From CADEFQ01 sp050185195 (GTDB lineage Bacteria > Pseudomonadota > Gammaproteobacteria > Steroidobacterales > Steroidobacteraceae): 64,000 bases of DNA. Below, piece by piece: positions 59,339 to 64,000 of the stretch. The stretch lies in assembly GCA_050185195.1 (NCBI GenBank), contig JBFWZQ010000010.1, forward strand, positions 52,753 to 116,752, read 5' to 3'. The first letter of the stretch is position 1, and each line of letters starts with the position of its first letter. Position numbers and translations under genes: made by a program. Below the pieces are notes generated by a model. That model was not told the origin of the DNA. It did no database searches and worked only from the letters and a program-made list of their open reading frames with translations.

Positions 59339-59683
59339 TCAACTCTTCCACAGCAATGCGTCGAGGTCGTCCGGACAGGCGCCATGGGCCGCCGCGACGA
59401 CACGGCCGTTCTCGACCCTGCGGCCCTCGGCGCGCAGCCGGCGCGCCTGCTCGAGGTGTTGCGGCGAACCGGCCGGAAACGCGATGCGCCCGTTCGCGCC
59501 GATCACGCGATGCCAGGGCAGGCGCAGCCCCGCCGGGGCCGCCTTCAGCGCCACGGCGACCCAGCGCGCCCGCCTCGGCAGGCCCGCGCGCCGCGCGACC
59601 TCCCCATAACTCGCCGTCGCGCCGCGCGGGATCGCGCGCACCACCTGCCAGACGCGCGACATCGCCTGCGCGCGCTCATCCAT
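59339..59683 (-). CDS. atl: alkyltransferase-like protein (DNA-damage sensor)
   Basis: 114 residues, the DNA-binding domain of the O6-alkylguanine transferases. The acceptor Cys of PCHRV is replaced by Trp (Trp57 in LRLPWHRVIG), as in E. coli Atl/YbaZ. It therefore binds alkylated guanine and recruits nucleotide excision repair instead of repairing it. 'GATASYGEVARRAGLPRRAR' supplies the Tyr and Arg finger region. Confidence 0.9.
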   Translation of the reverse strand: MDERAQAMSRVWQVVRAIPRGATASYGEVARRAGLPRRARWVAVALKAAPAGLRLPWHRVIGANGRIAFPAGSPQHLEQARRLRAEGRRVENGRVVAAAHGACPDDLDALLWKS

Positions 59684-59717
59684 AATGTCGCCCTCGAAAA
59701 CGGCATTGTAGGGTTTC

Positions 59718-62700
59718 GTGGGCGACTGGGAATTCTGGATCGACCGCGGCGGCACCTTCACGGACGTGATCGGCCGCGCGCCCGACGGGCGCCTGCATGT
59801 ACGCAAGGTGCTGTCGCGGGAGGGTGACGACCCGGGCCTCGCGGCTGCCCGTGCGATCGTCGCCGCGAACGACGGCGACGCGCGCATCGGCGCCTTCAAG
59901 ATCGGCACCACCGTCGCGACCAATGCGCTGCTCGAGCGGCGCGGCGAGCCGGTCGTGCTCGTCACGACACGAGGGTTTGGCGACGCGCTGCGCATCGGCT
60001 ACCAGGACCGGCCCGACGTCTTCGCGCGCCACATCGTGCTGCCCGAGCCGCTCTACGCCGAGGTGATCGAGGCCGGCGAGCGCATCGGCGCCGACGGCAC
60101 GGTGATCGAAGCGCTCGCGGCGGAGCCGCTGGCAGCAAGGCTGCGCGCGGCGCACGCGCGCGGCCGGCGGGCCGTCGCGATCGTCTTCATGCACGGCTAT
60201 CGCCACCCGGCGCACGAAGCCGCGGCCGTGCAGCTCGCGCGCGCGGCGGGCTTCGAAACGGTGGCCGCCTCGCACATCGTCTCGCCGCTCGTGCGCTTCG
60301 TCGCACGTGGCGACACGACCGTGTTCGACGCCTACCTGACGCCTCCGCTCGCCCGCTACCTCGACCGGGTGGCCGCGGCTGCGGCGGCCATCGATGCGCG
60401 GGCACGACTGCTTTTCATGCAAAGCGCGGGCGGGCTGGTCGAGGCCGGGCGCTTTCGCGCCGCGGCGAGCGTGCTGTCCGGCCCCGCCGGGGGCCTGACG
60501 GGCATGGCGCGCCTGGGTGCACGCCTCGGCCTCGATGCGCTGATCGGCTTCGACATGGGCGGCACGTCGACCGACGTATCGGTGTACGCAGGCCAGCTCG
60601 CCCAGCGCTTCGAACACGACCTCGCGGGCACGCGCCTGCAAGCCCCGATGCTCGACATCCACACGATCGCCGCCGGCGGCGGCTCGGTACTCGGCTTCGA
60701 GGACGGGCGCATGCAGGTGGGGCCGGCGTCCGCGGGCTCGCAGCCCGGTCCCGCCTGTTACGGCCGCGGCGGCCCGCTCACGGTGACCGACCTGCAGGTG
60801 GCGCTCGGCCGCCTTCAGCCCGGCTTCCTGCCGGCCGTGTTCGGGCCGGACGGGACGGCGCGCATCGATGCCGGCGTCGTCCAGTCGGCACTCGCGCAGC
60901 GACGGGCGCAGATCGGGGTGGCCGGGAGCACGGAGGATCTCGCGGCGGCCTGGCTCGACATCGCGGTCGAATCGATGGCGAATGCCGTGCGCCAAGTCTG
61001 CGCCGCGCGTGGCGAGGACCCCGCGCGTTTCGCGCTGTTCTGCTTCGGCGGCGCCGCGCCCCAGCACGCCTGCGCGGTCGCCGCGGCCTGCGACATGCGG
61101 CGCGTCGTGATCCATCCGCTCGCGAGCGTACTGTCGGCCTTCGGCATCGGCATCTCCGACTGGCTCGAGACGCGCCGCGAAAGCCTGCGCGCACCGCTCG
61201 ACACGGCGGGGCTCGCGGCCGCCCGCGCGCGCCTCGACGCACTGGCCGGCGAGGCGGCGCGCGCCCTGCCGGGCGAGCTGCCGGCGCAGGTTCGCAGGTG
61301 GCTCGAAGTGCGCGCGGGCGACAGCGAGGCGGCCCTCGATGTCGATGCCGACGACGCGACCCCGCGTGCGGCCTTCCTCGCCGCGCAGCACGCCCGCTAC
61401 GGCTTCGCGGACGAGAATGCCGCGCTCTCGATCGAATCCGTGCGGGTCGAAGCGCGCGCCACGCCGCCCTTCCCCGACCTGCACGATGTCGCGTCCGTGC
61501 CGCTCGCGTCGCTCCCCGGACAGGCGCGGGCGCACTTCGGCGGGCGCTGGCACGACACGCAGGTTTTGCCCTTCGCCGCGGCCGGCGAGGTCGCCGGCCC
61601 CGCGCTCATCGTCGATGCGAACTTCACCGTCGTCGTCGAACCCGGCTGGCACGCGCGGCGCGCGCCCACGGGCGAGCTGATCCTCGAGCGCGTGGAGATC
61701 CCCGCCGAACCGGCTGCAAGGACCATCGGGGCACCGGTGCCGGTGGCCGCACCCGACCCGGCGCGCATCGAGATCTTCGGCAACCTCTTCATGCACATCG
61801 CAACCCAGATGGGCAGCGTGCTGCGTGACACCGCGCAGTCGATCAACATCAAGGAGCGGCTCGACTACTCCTGCGCGCTGTTCGACGCTCGGGGGCGCCT
61901 CCTCGCCAACGCACCGCACATGCCCGTGCACCTCGGTTCGATGGGCGCCTCGGTGCGCGAGGTGATCCGCCAGCACGGCCACACGCTGCGCACGGGCGAC
62001 GCCTGGCTGCTGAACAGCCCCTATCACGGCGGCACGCACCTGCCCGACCTCACGGTCGTCACGCCGGCGTACCTGTCCGGTGGTGCACAGCCGGACGCGT
62101 TCGTCGCCTCGCGCGCCCACCACGCCGACATCGGCGGCATCACGCCCGGGTCGATGCCGCCTTTCAGCACGTGCATCGACGAAGAGGGCGTGCTCATCGA
62201 GGGCCTGCGGATCGTCGCACAGGGCCGGCTCGACGAGGCCGCGCTGCGCCGGGCGCTGGCGGGGACGCGCCACCCCGCGCGCAACCCCGGCCAGAACGTC
62301 GCGGACGTGCGCGCGCAGCTCGCCGCCAACGCCCGCGGGCTCGACGAGCTCATGAGCGCCGCGCGGCGGCACGGGCTCGGCACGCTGCTCGCTTATTTCG
62401 GCCACGTCCGCGACAACGCGGAAGAATGCGTGCGCGCGACGATCGCGCGGCTGCGTTCGGGCGAGTTCCAGGTGGACATGGACGGCGGCCAGCGCATCGC
62501 CGTGCGCATCGACCTCGACGCGCAGCGCCGGGCCGCGCGCATCGACTTCACCGGCACCTCGCCGCAGGGGGCGCACAACTTCAACGCACCGCGCGCCGTC
62601 TGCACCGCGGCGGTGATCTACGTGTTCCGCACGCTGGTTGATCGGGCGATCCCGCTGAACGAGGGCTGCCTCGCGCCGCTCGAACTCGTGGTCCCGGAAG

Positions 62701-63287
62701 GCTCGATGCTCGCGCCGGTGGCGCCCGCGGCCGTGGTGGCCGGCAACGTCGAGACGTCCCAGGCGCTCGTCGATGCGCTCTATGGCGCGCTCGGCACGCT
62801 CGCCGCCTCCCAGGGCACGATGAACAACCTCACATTCGGCAACGCGCAGCTGCAGTACTACGAGACGATCGCGGGCGGCGCGGGCGCGGGCCCCGATTTC
62901 GACGGTGCGAGCGCCGTGCAGACCCACATGACCAATTCGCGGCTCACCGACCCCGAGATCCTCGAACTGCGCTACCCGGTGCGGCTGCGCGAGTTCGCCG
63001 TGCGCCGCGGTTCGGGCGGCGCTGGCCGGCGGCGCGGCGGCGACGGCATCGTGCGCGCGATCGAATTCCTCGCGCCGATGACGGGCGCCATCCTCGCCAA
63101 TCGCCGCAGCACCCTGCCTTTCGGCCTCGCGGGCGGCAAACCGGGCGCCGCGGGGGAGACTCGCCTGCGGCGCGCGAATGGCACCGTCGTCGAACTGGCA
63201 TCGTCCGATCGCTTCGACGCACAGCCGGGCGACGTCATCGAAGTGCGGACCCCGGGCGGCGGCGGCTACGGCGAGCCTGTCGTATGA
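59718..63287 (+). CDS. 5-oxoprolinase / hydantoinase A-B fusion
   Basis: ATP-dependent cyclic-amide hydrolase. 1189 residues join both halves. The HyuA-type part (1 to about 660) has 'WIDRGGTFTDVIGRAPDGRL' and 'IGFDMGGTSTDVSVY' (actin-like ATP loops). The HyuB-type part (from about 680) has 'LLNSPYHGGTHLPDLTVVTP' and 'ASRAHHADIGGITPGSMPP'. The ends 'RTPGGGGYGEP' are family-typical. Full fusion as in eukaryotic OPLAH. GTG start, from family N-terminus. Substrate (5-oxoproline or a hydantoin) not certain. Confidence 0.93.
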   Translation: MGDWEFWIDRGGTFTDVIGRAPDGRLHVRKVLSREGDDPGLAAARAIVAANDGDARIGAFKIGTTVATNALLERRGEPVVLVTTRGFGDALRIGYQDRPDVFARHIVLPEPLYAEVIEAGERIGADGTVIEALAAEPLAARLRAAHARGRRAVAIVFMHGYRHPAHEAAAVQLARAAGFETVAASHIVSPLVRFVARGDTTVFDAYLTPPLARYLDRVAAAAAAIDARARLLFMQSAGGLVEAGRFRAAASVLSGPAGGLTGMARLGARLGLDALIGFDMGGTSTDVSVYAGQLAQRFEHDLAGTRLQAPMLDIHTIAAGGGSVLGFEDGRMQVGPASAGSQPGPACYGRGGPLTVTDLQVALGRLQPGFLPAVFGPDGTARIDAGVVQSALAQRRAQIGVAGSTEDLAAAWLDIAVESMANAVRQVCAARGEDPARFALFCFGGAAPQHACAVAAACDMRRVVIHPLASVLSAFGIGISDWLETRRESLRAPLDTAGLAAARARLDALAGEAARALPGELPAQVRRWLEVRAGDSEAALDVDADDATPRAAFLAAQHARYGFADENAALSIESVRVEARATPPFPDLHDVASVPLASLPGQARAHFGGRWHDTQVLPFAAAGEVAGPALIVDANFTVVVEPGWHARRAPTGELILERVEIPAEPAARTIGAPVPVAAPDPARIEIFGNLFMHIATQMGSVLRDTAQSINIKERLDYSCALFDARGRLLANAPHMPVHLGSMGASVREVIRQHGHTLRTGDAWLLNSPYHGGTHLPDLTVVTPAYLSGGAQPDAFVASRAHHADIGGITPGSMPPFSTCIDEEGVLIEGLRIVAQGRLDEAALRRALAGTRHPARNPGQNVADVRAQLAANARGLDELMSAARRHGLGTLLAYFGHVRDNAEECVRATIARLRSGEFQVDMDGGQRIAVRIDLDAQRRAARIDFTGTSPQGAHNFNAPRAVCTAAVIYVFRTLVDRAIPLNEGCLAPLELVVPEGSMLAPVAPAAVVAGNVETSQALVDALYGALGTLAASQGTMNNLTFGNAQLQYYETIAGGAGAGPDFDGASAVQTHMTNSRLTDPEILELRYPVRLREFAVRRGSGGAGRRRGGDGIVRAIEFLAPMTGAILANRRSTLPFGLAGGKPGAAGETRLRRANGTVVELASSDRFDAQPGDVIEVRTPGGGGYGEPVV

Positions 63288-63297
63288 TGGCCCCGCC

Positions 63298-63804
63298 ATG
63301 GACGAAGTCGCGGCAGGCAACCTGACGCTCGGCAAGTGGCGCCGCCTGTCCGCGAGCGCCTTCGGCCGCTGGTTGTTCGGTCGCATCGTAAGTTGGCGAG
63401 CGCCCTACTTCGCGACGATCTCACCGCGCTTCCTCGAACTGCGCCCGGGCTACTGCCGCGTTTCGATGCGGAAGCGGCGCCGGGTCCAGAATCACCTCGG
63501 CACCGTGCACGCGCTCGCGATGGGCAATCTCGTCGAACTGGCGGCCGGCATGGTCACCGAAGTCACGCTGCCGGCGTCGATGCGCTGGATCCCGCGCGGC
63601 ATGACGATCGAATACCTGAAGAAGGCGCTGACCGACGTGACGGCGACCGCCCGCCTCGACAAGGCCGAATGGAACGGCGCGGAGAACACCGGCGTGCTGG
63701 TCTCGGTGCACGACGCGGGGGGCCAGGAAGTCGTGCGTGCGGTCGTGACGATGTATGTCTCGCCGCGCGCCGGCGCACCTCAGGGCTCGAGCGCGATGCC
63801 CTGA
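63298..63804 (+). CDS. DUF4442 hotdog-fold protein
   Basis: 168 residues, thioesterase-like hotdog domain: 'NHLGTVHALAMGNLVELAAG' and 'GMTIEYLKKALTDVTATARL'. DUF4442 members are candidate acyl-CoA thioesterases; activity unproven. Start 10 bases after the oxoprolinase stop, so probably co-transcribed. Confidence 0.85.
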   Translation: MDEVAAGNLTLGKWRRLSASAFGRWLFGRIVSWRAPYFATISPRFLELRPGYCRVSMRKRRRVQNHLGTVHALAMGNLVELAAGMVTEVTLPASMRWIPRGMTIEYLKKALTDVTATARLDKAEWNGAENTGVLVSVHDAGGQEVVRAVVTMYVSPRAGAPQGSSAMP

Positions 63805-64000
63805 AGGATCGCCGTCTCGATCTCTTCCTCGACACGCTCGCCCGAGGTGGCGAGGCGATTGACGCTCACGGCGCGCACACGGCTCGCGCCCGACTGGTGC
63901 GTCACGAGGAAGGCGTGGAACTCGCCCGCGCGCGCGAGCGCGAAACCGAGCAACAGGTTCACCTTGCCGGCCGCCACCGTTTCCGGCGGAAGATCGGAAG
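63780..64000 (-). CDS. uncharacterised protein, C-terminal part only
   Basis: The frame is open to the window edge and gives at least 72 residues (…LPPETVAAGKVNLLLGFALA…, ending ILQGIALEP). Its 5' end lies outside. It overlaps the DUF4442 gene by 25 bases at the stops. I do not recognise the family. The last ten bases of the window equal a common sequencing-adapter start, so the outer codons may be unreliable. Confidence 0.5.
   Translation of the reverse strand, partial: SDLPPETVAAGKVNLLLGFALARAGEFHAFLVTHQSGASRVRAVSVNRLATSGERVEEEIETAILQGIALEP

Noticed and set aside
59676..63386. 1236-residue open frame antisense to the 5-oxoprolinase gene
   Set aside because: The sense strand is a clear full-length family member; the antisense product is Arg/Ala/His-rich with no motif.

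Overview
The window is a contiguous stretch of chromosome from a GC-rich Gram-negative bacterium, most likely a gammaproteobacterium near Xanthomonadales, Nevskiales or Steroidobacterales. The basis is gene content and order: lipid A/Kdo genes and PlsB-type acyltransferase, dusB-fis followed by purH-purD, accB-accC-prmA, rhlB divergent from trxA-rho, GlnE, and groESL carrying both a sigma-32 promoter and a CIRCE element. Placement below class is inference. No tRNA, rRNA, insertion sequence, prophage or CRISPR array was seen, and the gene layout is dense, with many ATGA-type start/stop overlaps.

Layout. 1-4.9 kb: the end of a TolC-family gene, then an LPS core block (waaA, kdkA, a GT9 heptosyltransferase, a DUF6165 gene). 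4.9-8.5 kb: a coiled-coil membrane protein, a CHCC zinc-finger protein and glnE. 8.5-13.2 kb: an envelope lipoprotein, an M20 peptidase and a secreted GH3 glucosidase. 13.2-16.2 kb: a regulatory island with two related C-rich-loop RNA modules, a 65-nt perfect palindrome, a VOC gene and groESL. 16.2-20 kb: DsbD with a duplicated N-terminal domain, a DUF3298-type lipoprotein and a TlpA-like thioredoxin. 20-29.3 kb: housekeeping run aroQ, accBC, prmA, DUF3426 gene, dusB-fis, purH-purD, thioesterase. 29.3-35.3 kb: a beta-barrel protein, a TonB/Sel1 protein, and rho-trxA divergent from rhlB. 35.3-39.6 kb: nucleotidase, PHP exonuclease, small YdcH-like protein, MscS channel, arfB, lipoprotein. 39.6-49.2 kb: MFS exporter with asparagine synthetase, a CDP-glycerol-type transferase, OsmC, a PLP decarboxylase, DUF411 and a run of small genes. 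49.4-56.3 kb: a four-gene envelope operon (DUF1302, DUF1329, YCF48-like, RND/MMPL). 56.3-64 kb: plsB, a hydrolase, an alkyltransferase-like protein, a fused 5-oxoprolinase and a hotdog protein.

The most interesting non-coding signal is between 13.2 and 14.1 kb. Two copies of a C-rich-loop hairpin joined to a rho-independent terminator lie on the minus strand. One is the 3' UTR of groEL. The other is free-standing behind a good match to an RpoE/AlgU-type promoter. This suggests paralogous stress-responsive small RNAs. Other unusual features are GCCCGTA-type heptamer arrays abutting the non-ATG starts of prmA and the PHP gene, a 219-bp element with long inverted ends, and low-complexity Arg/Gly-rich extensions on both Rho and RhlB.
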